Source: Jejuia sp043557195
Lineage (GTDB): Bacteria > Bacteroidota > Bacteroidia > Flavobacteriales > Flavobacteriaceae
DNA: 64,000 nt
Direction: 5' to 3'
Assembly (NCBI GenBank): GCA_043557195.1
Contig: CP121314.1
Coordinates: 3,534,001 to 3,598,000 of the forward strand
A program made the translations under genes and the position numbers. Shown piece by piece: positions 38,256 through 47,755 of the stretch. Under the pieces are notes generated by a model, which had not been told where the DNA came from, searched no databases, and was given only the letters and a program-made list of their open reading frames with translations. The stretch's first letter is position 1. Each line of letters opens with the position of its first letter.

Positions 38256-39839
38256 ATGAAAAAACATAATATAAAATTAAACCTATTAGGGCTACTATTA
38301 TTAATAGGTGCCATCATTACAGGTTGTAATAAAGATGACGACTATGAGGCTCCGAATTCTTTCTCAGATGTCGGATGGTATTTTGGATATGATAACAATT
38401 GGCCTGATACACTTTTAACGAATAAAGACGATTACATTACTTTTTCGGATTTATCTCAAAATGCTCTAGTACATAGATGGGAGATTGAACCAGGGAATTT
38501 TTTCTTAAAAAAGCCAATAGCTAGACAAGATTCTATTTTTTCTGATAAAGTTGCTGGATCTGGATCTTCTACAGAGAAAACCGTACCTGTTTGGTTTAGA
38601 AATTCAGGATACAATCATGTAAGATTATACAATGTATTTTCTGAAAAAGTGACCTTTAGAGGGCCAGATGGCTATCGAGCAGATGCCAAACAAGTAGGAG
38701 ATAAATGGGTAATTGATACAACTTTTGTAGTAGATGTTTATGATACTATTGTACCAATTATTAGAGTGGAACAAAAAGGAGCAGTAGTAAATCATACTAG
38801 CACTGATACTATTTATGTTGAAGCTGGTGATTCTTTAGAATTTTTTGATTTGACTACTCAAGGAAGACCAGACGATTGGACATGGAATGTTGCTGGCTCA
38901 ACAAGCTTTGAGCAAAACCCATCAATAGTATTAAAAAAGCTTGGGGCTTTTGGTGGTAACCATGTTTGGATGAGAAGAGCTGGTAATGGTATTCCTACAG
39001 ATGGAGAAAGATACGCAATTCGTGCACCAATAAAAGTGATACCCTCTTCGCAACCATTCCAGCTGTTTGGAGAAATAACTGAGCTTGAAAATCAGTTAAT
39101 CCAAATACCTTTTAATGGGGAGTTCGCACCATTTTTAGATCAGGAACAATATTTTACGGTTACTTTAAATGGTACTCCTAATACTAACTTCCAGATATCT
39201 ATAAATCCAGACGATGCAACAATATTAGATTTAATGTTTAATGAGACAATTTATCGAAGTGACGAAATTGTAATCTCTTATGATGGTAGTGGAACTTTAG
39301 AATCTACTGATACTAGAAGCCCAGAGCCGTTTACTGAAACAGTTAATATGTTTCAACATGAGGCTGTAGTTTTTGATTTTGAAGATGAGTCAACTCATCC
39401 TAACTGGACTGCACATGCAACTAATTTAGCAACTACAACTATTGAGGTATCCTCTGATGTTGCAGCAAGCGGTTCATACAGTCTTAAGGTAGATTCTTCT
39501 GCTGGTGGTGGCAATTGGTCAGGATTTGAAAATTTAATAGAGCAATATAGTCTAAAAGCTGGTGTTGTATATCAAATGGAGTATAAAATATACAAATTAC
39601 CAGGTGCAGTTATTAATATGAATGGTCCTTGGATTACTAGAGATGGAAGTCAAACTGTACAGCAATTTTGGAATAATACTGTACGGAATGCTGCAGATGA
39701 AACATGGACAATAGTTAGCCCAGGAGGTAGACACAATGCTTCTGGCGGAGATGATTATGAAGTTTTTGTAAGACACAACGGTCAAGGTGTATTATATTTT
39801 GATGATATTCGTATCATGGAAGCTGACAATAGACCATAA
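38256..39839 (+). CDS. SusE-like surface glycan-binding lipoprotein with PKD-like module (locus 2)
   Basis: Lipoprotein of 527 residues. I place the start at ATG 38256 because it gives a textbook lipoprotein signal (IITGC, Cys24, followed by NKDDD, an acidic lipoprotein-export-type stretch). A longer in-frame start at 38082 would overlap susD by 137 bases and bury the signal. A PKD-like module contains LEFFDLTTQGRPDDWTWNVAGST, then an Ig-like part with IVISYDGSGTLESTDTRSPEPF. A C-terminal jelly-roll-like domain ends GVLYFDDIRIMEAD. The domain order and motifs match the SusE-like protein of locus 1 (GRPDERMWNF; TISYNGTGITSIDSR). Confidence 0.85.
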   Translation: MKKHNIKLNLLGLLLLIGAIITGCNKDDDYEAPNSFSDVGWYFGYDNNWPDTLLTNKDDYITFSDLSQNALVHRWEIEPGNFFLKKPIARQDSIFSDKVAGSGSSTEKTVPVWFRNSGYNHVRLYNVFSEKVTFRGPDGYRADAKQVGDKWVIDTTFVVDVYDTIVPIIRVEQKGAVVNHTSTDTIYVEAGDSLEFFDLTTQGRPDDWTWNVAGSTSFEQNPSIVLKKLGAFGGNHVWMRRAGNGIPTDGERYAIRAPIKVIPSSQPFQLFGEITELENQLIQIPFNGEFAPFLDQEQYFTVTLNGTPNTNFQISINPDDATILDLMFNETIYRSDEIVISYDGSGTLESTDTRSPEPFTETVNMFQHEAVVFDFEDESTHPNWTAHATNLATTTIEVSSDVAASGSYSLKVDSSAGGGNWSGFENLIEQYSLKAGVVYQMEYKIYKLPGAVINMNGPWITRDGSQTVQQFWNNTVRNAADETWTIVSPGGRHNASGGDDYEVFVRHNGQGVLYFDDIRIMEADNRP

Positions 39840-39859
39840 CCTTAGTTATAAAGTTTTTT

Positions 39860-39896
39860 AAAAGCCTGTTTAAAAATTTAAACAGGCTTTTTAATT
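39860..39896 (+). terminator. Terminator after the second susCD-SusE block
   Basis: Fifteen-base perfect arms AAAAGCCTGTTTAAA (39860-39874) and TTTAAACAGGCTTTT (39877-39891), followed by T-rich sequence. As in locus 1, a hairpin separates the transporter block from the enzyme genes. Confidence 0.85.
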
Positions 39897-39954
39897 TATC
39901 TTAGTTTTTGGTTAAATTAACTCTTTAAATAGTAATCTTTAATTTGGGCTAAAA

Positions 39955-42900
39955 TTGAATTTAAAAACAAATCTATTATTTATTTTCACTATTGTATTTC
40001 TATTATTTTGTGAAATATCGCATACACAAACTTTTAGTAGAGCAGAGCAATTAACAAATCTTGATGTTTTAGAGCAAAACAATGGAGTTGCGGTGGCCGA
40101 TTATGATGGAGATTTTGATTTAGATATTTTTGTTGTGGCCAAAAAGAAAGATAACGATCTTGACATATTGTCTAGAAGTAGATTATTTAGAAACAATAGC
40201 GATGGTACATTTACTGATGTAACAATTGAATCAAATTTGGTTGATTTATTGCCTGAGAATGACGATATTAAAATTGATTCAGATTCCGATGGTTTTAAAA
40301 AAGGAGTATCGTGGGGAGATTATGATAACGATGGATTTCCTGATATTTTTTTCACCTACTCAACTAAAGTACAATTATTTCATAATAATAGAGATGGTAC
40401 ATTTACTGATGTCACCGATGCTGCAAATATTGTTAAGAATAATAATTGTAATAATACCAGTGCAACCTGGTTTGATGCAAATAATGATGGGTTATTAGAT
40501 ATTTATATTTCAGACTGGGATACATGCGAGAGCGATAACTTTTATTTGAATAATGGTAACGGAACTTTCACAAATAGGAGTTTAGATTTTTTTGGAACGA
40601 GTTCAAAAAGTACATATACAAGCATTCCTTTCGATTTTAATAATGATGGATGGATGGATTTATTTCTTACCCAAGATTTTGAAGATCACAATGAGGTTTT
40701 CATTAATCAACAGGGTGAGCGGTTTATAGAACAGTCTGCTTTATATGGTTTAGACTATGTTGGCAACGACATGGGGTTAGCGATATCGGACTACAATAGT
40801 GACGGTTTCTTTGATATCTACACCACAGGTATTAATACAAATCCTTTATTTACTAATACTGGTAACAATACCTTTACCAATAGAGCAGAAGAAAATAATG
40901 TTGAGTCCGCAGGTTGGGCTTGGGGAACAGTTTTTGCAGATTTTGATTTAGACGGAGACGAAGATCTTTTTGTTGTGAATGGATTTAAAGAAGACACACC
41001 CATACAACAACGAAATTTTTACTTTGAAAGTTTATATGCTCAAAACATAAATAGCTTTCAAGATGTATCAATTACAAAAGGTTTTATAGATGAGGCCACC
41101 AGTGTAACGCCAGTGACGTTTGATTATGATAACGATGGTGATTTAGATTTATTTGTTACTAACAGCGATAAAGAATCTCATTTTTACGAAAATAAAACTA
41201 TTGATAATAGTACTAATTTGAATTGGTTTAAGGTAGCTTTACGAGGTACTACTTCAAATAGAGATGCAATTGGTGCAATAGTTTCTGTTACAACTTTAAA
41301 CGGAACTATATACAGATATAATGCTGCTATTACTCATTTTTCTCAGAGCCTAAAACCTTTACATTTTGGTTTGGCAAATGCCACTCAAATTACACAAGTG
41401 AATATTAAATGGCCTTCTGGTTTAGAAGAATTCTATAACAATTTTGAAACTAATCAGTCCATTCTTTTTATTGAAGGTAATGGTTTTCAGGAGTACCTAA
41501 TTCCTGAAGTAAATAAAATTTCAGGATGTACAGACACAACCTCATGTAATTACAATCCATTGGCTACAATTGATGATGGTTCTTGTATGTATTTGCCTTC
41601 AGAAGAAATAGTAGGCAATGCAACAACAACTTTTTTATCTGATGAATCATATACTTACAATTCTAATAGTCAAAACAGCAATATAGAATGGACGGTTTCA
41701 GGAGGTGAGATTATTGAAGGACATAACACCAATACTATTACTGTAAAATGGGGTGTAAAAACTAATGGTGTAATATCTTTAATTGAAAGGAGTGATAGTT
41801 GCTCCAGTGAAGAAATTCAGTTAGAGGTAAATTTAACAGCTTCTGAACTATCAGAAAATTATTCTGTTGCTCGTTTATGGAATGAGGCCCTTCTTAATGC
41901 AATTCGAGGAGACTTTGCTAGACCTACGGTACACGCTAGAAACTTATTCCATATAAGCGTTGCTATGTATGACGCTTGGGCAATTTACGATACAAATGCC
42001 AAACCTTATTTAATAGGCAATACAGTACATGGTTTTAATAGTGAATTAGAGGATTTTAATTTTGAAGAGAGTATAACCGAAGCTAGAAATAAAACCATAA
42101 GTTATGCTGCGTACCGTTTGCTATCACATAGATTTGCCTCTTCACCAGGCGCTAACGAATCTCTTGAGCTTTTTAATTATTTAATGCAGCAGTTAGGATA
42201 TGACATAAATTATGAAACCATAGACTACGCAAACGGAGATGCTGCTGCACTTGGTAATTTTATTGCTAAAACTATAATAGACTATGGCTTTGTCGATGGC
42301 GCAAGGGAACAGTTTAGTTACAACAATTCATATTATCTGCCAGTAAATACACCATTATTTCCTCAAACATCAGGTAATACAGAATTAGAAGATCCAAATC
42401 GTTGGCAGCCTTTGAGTTTAAGGGAGTTTATTGACCAAAGTGGGAATTTGATTCCTGGTGCGGCCCCAGAGTTTTTAAGTCCAGAATGGGGCAACGTCTT
42501 TCCTTTTTCTTTGAAAGATAAGGACAAAATGTTATATAATCGGGATGGTGATGCTTATAATGTGTATCATGATCCTCAAACTCCTCCTTTTTTAAATATT
42601 AATTCGAATGATAGTTCAAGTGAAGCTTACAAATGGGGGTTTTCTTTAGTATCAATTTGGGGAGCACATCTAGATCCTAATGATGGCGTGCTATGGGATA
42701 TATCACCAAACTCTATTGGAAATATTGATATTGCTAACTTTCCAAGTAATTATAACGATCATCCAAACTTTTATAAACTTTTAGAAGGTGGTGATATTGG
42801 GGAAGGACATAATATCAACCCACATACGCAGTCACCATATCAAGAACAATTAGTCCCCCGTGGCGATTATGCAAGAGTTTTAGCAGAGTTTTGGGCAGAT

Positions 42901-43971
42901 GGTCCTGATTCCGAAACACCACCAGGGCATTGGTTTACGCTACTTAATTATGTAAACGACCATGAACTTTTAGAAAAACGATTATCTGGTGAAGGAGAAA
43001 TTCTTGACAATTTAGAATGGGATGTTAAATCTTATTTTTTGATGAGTGGTGCAATGCATGACGCAGCAATTTCTGCATGGAGTATTAAGGGGTGGTATGA
43101 TTATATACGACCAATTTCTGCTATAAGATATATGGCCGAATTGGGGCAAAGTACTGATAATAGCCTAGACAATTATAATGTTGCAGGGATACCTTTAAGA
43201 GAAGGTTTTGTTGAAGTTGTTGAGGCCGGAGATCCTTTGGAAGGAAGGCAAGGGGGAAATATTGGAAAAATAAAATTATATACATGGCGAGGGCATGATT
43301 ATATTAATGATGCGGATGCAGACATGGCAGGAGTAGGTTGGATTTTAGCAGAAAATTGGTGGCCTTATCAGCGTCCTAGTTTTGTTACACCACCTTTTGC
43401 GGGTTATGTTTCAGGTCACTCCACCTATTCAAGGGCTGCGGCTGAAGTTATGACACTTTTAACTGGAGATGAATTTTTCCCAGGCGGTATGGGAGAATTT
43501 ATTGCTAGAAAAAACGAATTTTTAGTCTTTGAAAAGGGACCGAGTATAGATGTGAAATTGCAATGGGCAACTTATAGAGATGCATCAGACCAGTGTAGTT
43601 TATCTAGAATTTGGGGAGGAATTCATCCACCTGCAGATGATATTCCAGGACGATTGATTGGAGAAAAAATAGGAATTGATGCTTTTAATTTTGGAGTTGA
43701 GTATTTTTCTGGAAAAGAAAAAGAGATTTTCGACGAAACTACCAGATTTATATATCCAAATCCCTTAAAACCTGATAATATTCTTTACATATCAAATACA
43801 TTATCATCTGACAACTTTATATTAGTAGATATGAAAGGTAGTTTGATAAAAATTACGGCAATAGAGTATAACGAAACTTCAAGACAGACTCGATTGGTTA
43901 TTCCTAAAAGTTTAAGTTCAGGTGTTTATATCTTAAAAATTAACAATATCTCTTCGTTAGTTTTAAAATAA
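39955..43971 (+). CDS. VCBS/UnbV protein fused to a vanadium-haloperoxidase-type (PAP2) domain, T9SS-exported
   Basis: Very large secreted protein of 1338 residues, start TTG, signal ending near SHTQT. Residues about 30-420 are VCBS/FG-GAP calcium-loop repeats (DYDGDFDLDIFVV, DYDNDGFPDIFF, DFNNDGWMDLFL, DYDNDGDLDLFVTNS), then an ASPIC/UnbV domain. A Cys-rich linker follows near 524 (GCTDTTSCNYNPLATIDDGSC-type). From about 635 it is a PAP2/vanadium-haloperoxidase-like domain with the three motif blocks: Lys1045 and the Arg-Pro of KGWYDYIRP, SGHS near 1152 in GYVSGHSTYSRAAAEVM, and SRIWGGIHPPADD with His1224. A T9SS type A tail ends the protein. It may be a halide oxidase or a phosphatase-fold enzyme acting near algal glycans. 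The combination is unusual. Confidence 0.87.
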   Translation: MNLKTNLLFIFTIVFLLFCEISHTQTFSRAEQLTNLDVLEQNNGVAVADYDGDFDLDIFVVAKKKDNDLDILSRSRLFRNNSDGTFTDVTIESNLVDLLPENDDIKIDSDSDGFKKGVSWGDYDNDGFPDIFFTYSTKVQLFHNNRDGTFTDVTDAANIVKNNNCNNTSATWFDANNDGLLDIYISDWDTCESDNFYLNNGNGTFTNRSLDFFGTSSKSTYTSIPFDFNNDGWMDLFLTQDFEDHNEVFINQQGERFIEQSALYGLDYVGNDMGLAISDYNSDGFFDIYTTGINTNPLFTNTGNNTFTNRAEENNVESAGWAWGTVFADFDLDGDEDLFVVNGFKEDTPIQQRNFYFESLYAQNINSFQDVSITKGFIDEATSVTPVTFDYDNDGDLDLFVTNSDKESHFYENKTIDNSTNLNWFKVALRGTTSNRDAIGAIVSVTTLNGTIYRYNAAITHFSQSLKPLHFGLANATQITQVNIKWPSGLEEFYNNFETNQSILFIEGNGFQEYLIPEVNKISGCTDTTSCNYNPLATIDDGSCMYLPSEEIVGNATTTFLSDESYTYNSNSQNSNIEWTVSGGEIIEGHNTNTITVKWGVKTNGVISLIERSDSCSSEEIQLEVNLTASELSENYSVARLWNEALLNAIRGDFARPTVHARNLFHISVAMYDAWAIYDTNAKPYLIGNTVHGFNSELEDFNFEESITEARNKTISYAAYRLLSHRFASSPGANESLELFNYLMQQLGYDINYETIDYANGDAAALGNFIAKTIIDYGFVDGAREQFSYNNSYYLPVNTPLFPQTSGNTELEDPNRWQPLSLREFIDQSGNLIPGAAPEFLSPEWGNVFPFSLKDKDKMLYNRDGDAYNVYHDPQTPPFLNINSNDSSSEAYKWGFSLVSIWGAHLDPNDGVLWDISPNSIGNIDIANFPSNYNDHPNFYKLLEGGDIGEGHNINPHTQSPYQEQLVPRGDYARVLAEFWADGPDSETPPGHWFTLLNYVNDHELLEKRLSGEGEILDNLEWDVKSYFLMSGAMHDAAISAWSIKGWYDYIRPISAIRYMAELGQSTDNSLDNYNVAGIPLREGFVEVVEAGDPLEGRQGGNIGKIKLYTWRGHDYINDADADMAGVGWILAENWWPYQRPSFVTPPFAGYVSGHSTYSRAAAEVMTLLTGDEFFPGGMGEFIARKNEFLVFEKGPSIDVKLQWATYRDASDQCSLSRIWGGIHPPADDIPGRLIGEKIGIDAFNFGVEYFSGKEKEIFDETTRFIYPNPLKPDNILYISNTLSSDNFILVDMKGSLIKITAIEYNETSRQTRLVIPKSLSSGVYILKINNISSLVLK

Positions 43972-44210
43972 TTTCATATCAAGTTTTTATAGAAAGGTAT
44001 TTCTTTAACCATAAGTTGTCTAACTAAAAACATTTGTTCAAGACGTTATTATGTATTGAAGATATTTTTGTTAATCTAATATTTAGTTCTAAAACACTAG
44101 ATAATTAGATTAAATCATAAAAAAACTATTGTTCAAAATAAAATCGGTAATAGGTATTTTATGTGAAGTAATTATACCAATATTTTGATAGCCTGAGAAA
44201 GAAATAATTT

Positions 44211-46937
44211 ATGAAAATTCTAAAAAAAGTTACTGTGTTTTTCGCTTTTGTACTTTGTTACAACGCTTTTGCAAGAGATATTTATGTTGCAAAAGATGGA
44301 GACGACGCTAATCCTGGTACTATGGAAAGTCCCTACCTAACACTTGGAAAAGCCGCAAGTGAAGCAGTAGCTGGAGATATCGTATATATAAGAGAAGGGG
44401 TTTACGAAGAAATTTTGTCACCAGTAAACTCAGGTACTGCAGGAAGTCCAATTATATTTCAATCTTTTCCAGGAGAAAAGGTAGTTATTAGCGCAATGGA
44501 AGCTTTGTCTGGATGGATACAGGATAGTGGTTCAATATATAAAACAACCATTTCTTTTAATTCTTTGGGACAAGAGAATTTTGTAGTTAATGATAAAACA
44601 CCTTTAAATCTAGCGAGATGGCCTAATAAAACAACTAATAACCCTTTTGTGCTTAATTCTATAAGAAACACGGGAGGTAGTGATGGAGATGTTATTAATG
44701 GTGCATATTTAACAGAGTCTTCTATTCCTGCTATTGATTGGACTGGAGGCGCACTATGGTTTTATGGTGATAGACCTGGCTCAGGATGGACTGCATGGAA
44801 ACGTGCAATAACAAGTAGTACTGCTGGACGTGTTAATTTTACTTTTTCGGCAACGGATGCCTGGGTAAGAACATTTCATCCACCTGCTGATTTAGGAGAT
44901 TTTTATCTTGAAGGTGTAAAGGCTGCACTAGACTATGAAAATGAGTGGTATTTTGATAATTCAACTAAAACATTATATGTTCAATTACCTGGCGGTGCAG
45001 CTCCTGAAGATGGTAAGGTGCATATGAGAAGAAGATTAGAAACAATAAATCTTAAGGATAAAAAATATATTGAGATTAGAAACCTTGCAGTTTATGGCGG
45101 AAACATAAATATGGAAGACAGTTCGACATGGCAGGCCAACGGAAATAATAGAACCACAAACAATATACTTTACGGTGTCTCTGTTTTTTATGCAAATCAT
45201 ACACAGGGTGTTGTAGATGGCTCGCGTACAGGAAAAGCATCAATTAAATTGCAAGGTTCTAACAATACAATAGAAAGGTGTGAGATAGCATTTAATTCAG
45301 CTGCAGGCATTGATGCTAGAGGGAATAATCAAACGATTATTGACAATTATATTCACGATTTTGATTTCTTAGCTTGTTATGATGGACCTTTAGTGGTTAG
45401 AGGAATCAATAACAGTATAGTTAAGAATAATACGGTTTTTAATGGAGGTAGAGATGCGATACAGTATTTTGGTGAAACCAATGAAATATCTTTCAATGAT
45501 GTTTCTAAAAGTAACCGTTTAGCAGATGATTGCGCATTATTTTACACAGTTGGTCCTAGAGCAACGGTAACAGAAATACATCATAATTGGTTTCATGATA
45601 CAGATTCTCCAGGAACAAAATCTAAGGCTGCAGGCATCTATTTGGATAACGATGCATCTAACTATTTAGTACATCATAATGTTGTTTGGAATACAGAATG
45701 GACCAATATTCAGATTAATTGGAATGGTGAAGATATCAATATATATAACAATACACTTTGGAATGGTTCAGAAGTAATGGGAGCATGGCATTTAGCAGGT
45801 ACTCAATTTTCTAATGTAAATGTTTGGAACAATTTGGGAAGTGATAATAATTGGGAACCACAATCTGATAAACAAAATAATTTAGTAGTTGAGGGCACTG
45901 TTTTTAATAATTTGGACAACGGTGACTTTACACTAAAACAAAGCTCAAGTCCAATAGATATGGGCAGACAAATATCTGGTGTAACTGATGGTTTTGTTGG
46001 GTCTAATCCTGATGTAGGTGCATACGAGTTTGGAGGCGATAATTGGGTAGCAGGCATCACTTGGGACCCTACTTTTGGACCTACAGGTTCTGGGTGTTAC
46101 AACCTTCCTGGGGAAGATTGTTTGGTTATTCCAGATGATGATTTAGATGTTGATGGTGTGAAGAATGAATTTGATGAATGTCCGGATACGCCTTTGGGGG
46201 CAACTGTCAATGCCAAAGGGTGTGAGATATTTATACTTCCTGCAAACAATTTCAGCGTATTGATAAAGGGTGAGGAATGTGCTGTGAGTGATAATGGTTC
46301 TGTTACCATTACTTCCGTTACATCGGAGTATGATTTTAGTGCAACAATTGAAGGTACATCAACAAAACAAGATTTTAACTCATCTACTACGTTTCAAAAT
46401 TTAGCTGCTGGAGATTATACAATTTGTATCACTACAACGGAAGATGCAAATTATAAACAATGTTTTGATATTACCATTACCGAACCTGAAGGATTATCAG
46501 TAACAAGTAAGGTGAATTCTGATAATAAGAGTGTTACCTACAATATGTCTGGCAGTTCAAGCTATACCGTTAATTTTAATGGAGAACAGTTTTTAACCAC
46601 CGATTCGAGTATTGAGTTATACCTTCAAACCGGAAATAATAGTATAGCAATAAAAGGAGAGAAGGATTGCCAAGGCGAGTTTAAAGAAAGTTTGTTCTTT
46701 AATGAAATAGTAAGTTACCCAAATCCATTTATTAATGGGTTGACCATTGATTTAGGATTGGAAAAATCAGCATCATTACGAATTTATAACACATTAGGTG
46801 CACTGGTTTATGAAAAGCATTATACACCTAAAAATCATAAAATTGAACTCGATACGAGTTTTCTAAAAGCAGGTATTTATGTGATTTCAGTTGAAACTGC
46901 GGAGATATCGAAAAAAATAAAAGCATTAAAAATTTAA
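44211..46937 (+). CDS. Right-handed beta-helix protein with TSP3-like loop, T9SS-exported
   Basis: Secreted protein of 908 residues, signal ending near AFAR. The start RDIYVAKDGDDANPGTMESP and the following coil pattern (AGDIVYIREGVYEE; NTIERCEIAFNSAAGIDARGNNQTIIDNYIHDF; SIVKNNTVFNGGRDAIQYFGETNEISFNDV) are those of a pectate-lyase-like parallel beta-helix up to about residue 610. A calcium-binding thrombospondin type 3-like stretch (DDDLDVDGVKNEFDECPDTPLG) near 640-665 leads into Ig-like domains and a T9SS type A tail (SYPNPFINGLTIDLG). Beta-helix enzymes include polysaccharide lyases, GH82 iota-carrageenases and GH141. I cannot place this one in a family, but a depolymerase or side-chain hydrolase role fits the locus. 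Confidence 0.82.
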   Translation: MKILKKVTVFFAFVLCYNAFARDIYVAKDGDDANPGTMESPYLTLGKAASEAVAGDIVYIREGVYEEILSPVNSGTAGSPIIFQSFPGEKVVISAMEALSGWIQDSGSIYKTTISFNSLGQENFVVNDKTPLNLARWPNKTTNNPFVLNSIRNTGGSDGDVINGAYLTESSIPAIDWTGGALWFYGDRPGSGWTAWKRAITSSTAGRVNFTFSATDAWVRTFHPPADLGDFYLEGVKAALDYENEWYFDNSTKTLYVQLPGGAAPEDGKVHMRRRLETINLKDKKYIEIRNLAVYGGNINMEDSSTWQANGNNRTTNNILYGVSVFYANHTQGVVDGSRTGKASIKLQGSNNTIERCEIAFNSAAGIDARGNNQTIIDNYIHDFDFLACYDGPLVVRGINNSIVKNNTVFNGGRDAIQYFGETNEISFNDVSKSNRLADDCALFYTVGPRATVTEIHHNWFHDTDSPGTKSKAAGIYLDNDASNYLVHHNVVWNTEWTNIQINWNGEDINIYNNTLWNGSEVMGAWHLAGTQFSNVNVWNNLGSDNNWEPQSDKQNNLVVEGTVFNNLDNGDFTLKQSSSPIDMGRQISGVTDGFVGSNPDVGAYEFGGDNWVAGITWDPTFGPTGSGCYNLPGEDCLVIPDDDLDVDGVKNEFDECPDTPLGATVNAKGCEIFILPANNFSVLIKGEECAVSDNGSVTITSVTSEYDFSATIEGTSTKQDFNSSTTFQNLAAGDYTICITTTEDANYKQCFDITITEPEGLSVTSKVNSDNKSVTYNMSGSSSYTVNFNGEQFLTTDSSIELYLQTGNNSIAIKGEKDCQGEFKESLFFNEIVSYPNPFINGLTIDLGLEKSASLRIYNTLGALVYEKHYTPKNHKIELDTSFLKAGIYVISVETAEISKKIKALKI

Positions 46938-46953
46938 AATTTAAAAAACAGTT

Positions 46954-47661
46954 ATGTTAAGAAATAAATTATACATCGGAGTACTATTAATATCATCAAT
47001 CTTTGTTTTGAACTGTGGAGGTTCTGGGGGCGATGATGGCGGAGGCGGAGATAAGATACTACCACCAGAAGCCTCAAGTTTAGTATCGCCAGCAAACAAT
47101 GAAGAGTGTAACCAAGGTAATGTGGTAAGCGCCACTGAGAGCAACGTTAGATTTGAATGGAGTAAGGCCGCCAACGCCAATAGTTATACCGTGGTTTTAA
47201 AGAATTTGAATACCAATAGTACAGAGGAGTTTAATAGTACAACTAATATCACAAGCATAAAACTTTTGAGAGGTGTACCTTATTCATGGCAAGTGGTATC
47301 AAAATCAAACAAGACGACGACAACTGCAAGTAGTGAGACTTGGCGTTTTTACAATGCAGGAGAGGGTGTAAGCAACTATGCACCATTTCCAGCAAACTTG
47401 GTAAGTCCAGCAATGGGTAGCACAACTACAGCTACCGTAAGTTTAGAATGGACAGGTAGTGATATAGATAATGACATAGAAGATTATAAGGTTTATTTGA
47501 GTACATCTACACCACCAACAGATCTACAGGCAACAACAACAGATACGAGCGTTAGCAATATCACCTTAACAGCAGATAGTGTATATTATTGGAGAGTAGT
47601 AACTACAGATAGCCAAGGCAACAATTCACAATCTCCAATTTTTGAATTTAGAACGGAGTAG
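46954..47661 (+). CDS. Fibronectin-III surface lipoprotein with Gly/Asp-rich export tag
   Basis: Lipoprotein of 235 residues (lipobox VLNC, Cys21). The mature end CGGSGGDDGGGGDK is Gly/Asp-rich, like surface-export tags of Bacteroidota lipoproteins. Two beta-sandwich domains follow, each with the fibronectin-III-type ending pattern: GVPYSWQVVSKSN ... SETWRFYN and DSVYYWRVVTTDSQGNNSQSPIFEFRTE. It starts 16 bases after the beta-helix gene, so the two are co-expressed. There is no catalytic motif. It may act as a spacer or surface adaptor that binds glycan or partner proteins; this is inference. Confidence 0.78.
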   Translation: MLRNKLYIGVLLISSIFVLNCGGSGGDDGGGGDKILPPEASSLVSPANNEECNQGNVVSATESNVRFEWSKAANANSYTVVLKNLNTNSTEEFNSTTNITSIKLLRGVPYSWQVVSKSNKTTTTASSETWRFYNAGEGVSNYAPFPANLVSPAMGSTTTATVSLEWTGSDIDNDIEDYKVYLSTSTPPTDLQATTTDTSVSNITLTADSVYYWRVVTTDSQGNNSQSPIFEFRTE

Positions 47662-47687
47662 CACAAGCTAAATTAAATATGGATATT

Positions 47688-47733
47688 AAGCTAATGGTAT
47701 TGAATTCGTTTTTCTAAATCATTAGCTTTTTTT
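47688..47733 (+). terminator. Terminator between the lipoprotein and GH43 genes
   Basis: Nine-base arms AAGCTAATG (47688-47696) and CATTAGCTT (47720-47728) with a long loop, followed by a run of T (47727-47733). It probably ends the beta-helix/lipoprotein transcript. Because of the 23-base loop it may be leaky. Confidence 0.65.
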
Positions 47734-47755
47734 AATACAACCAATACCAACAATA

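Noticed and set aside
46998..47060. GC-rich Gly/Asp repeat as a DNA repeat element
   Set aside because: It is the coding sequence of a Gly/Asp-rich lipoprotein export tag in frame with the gene.
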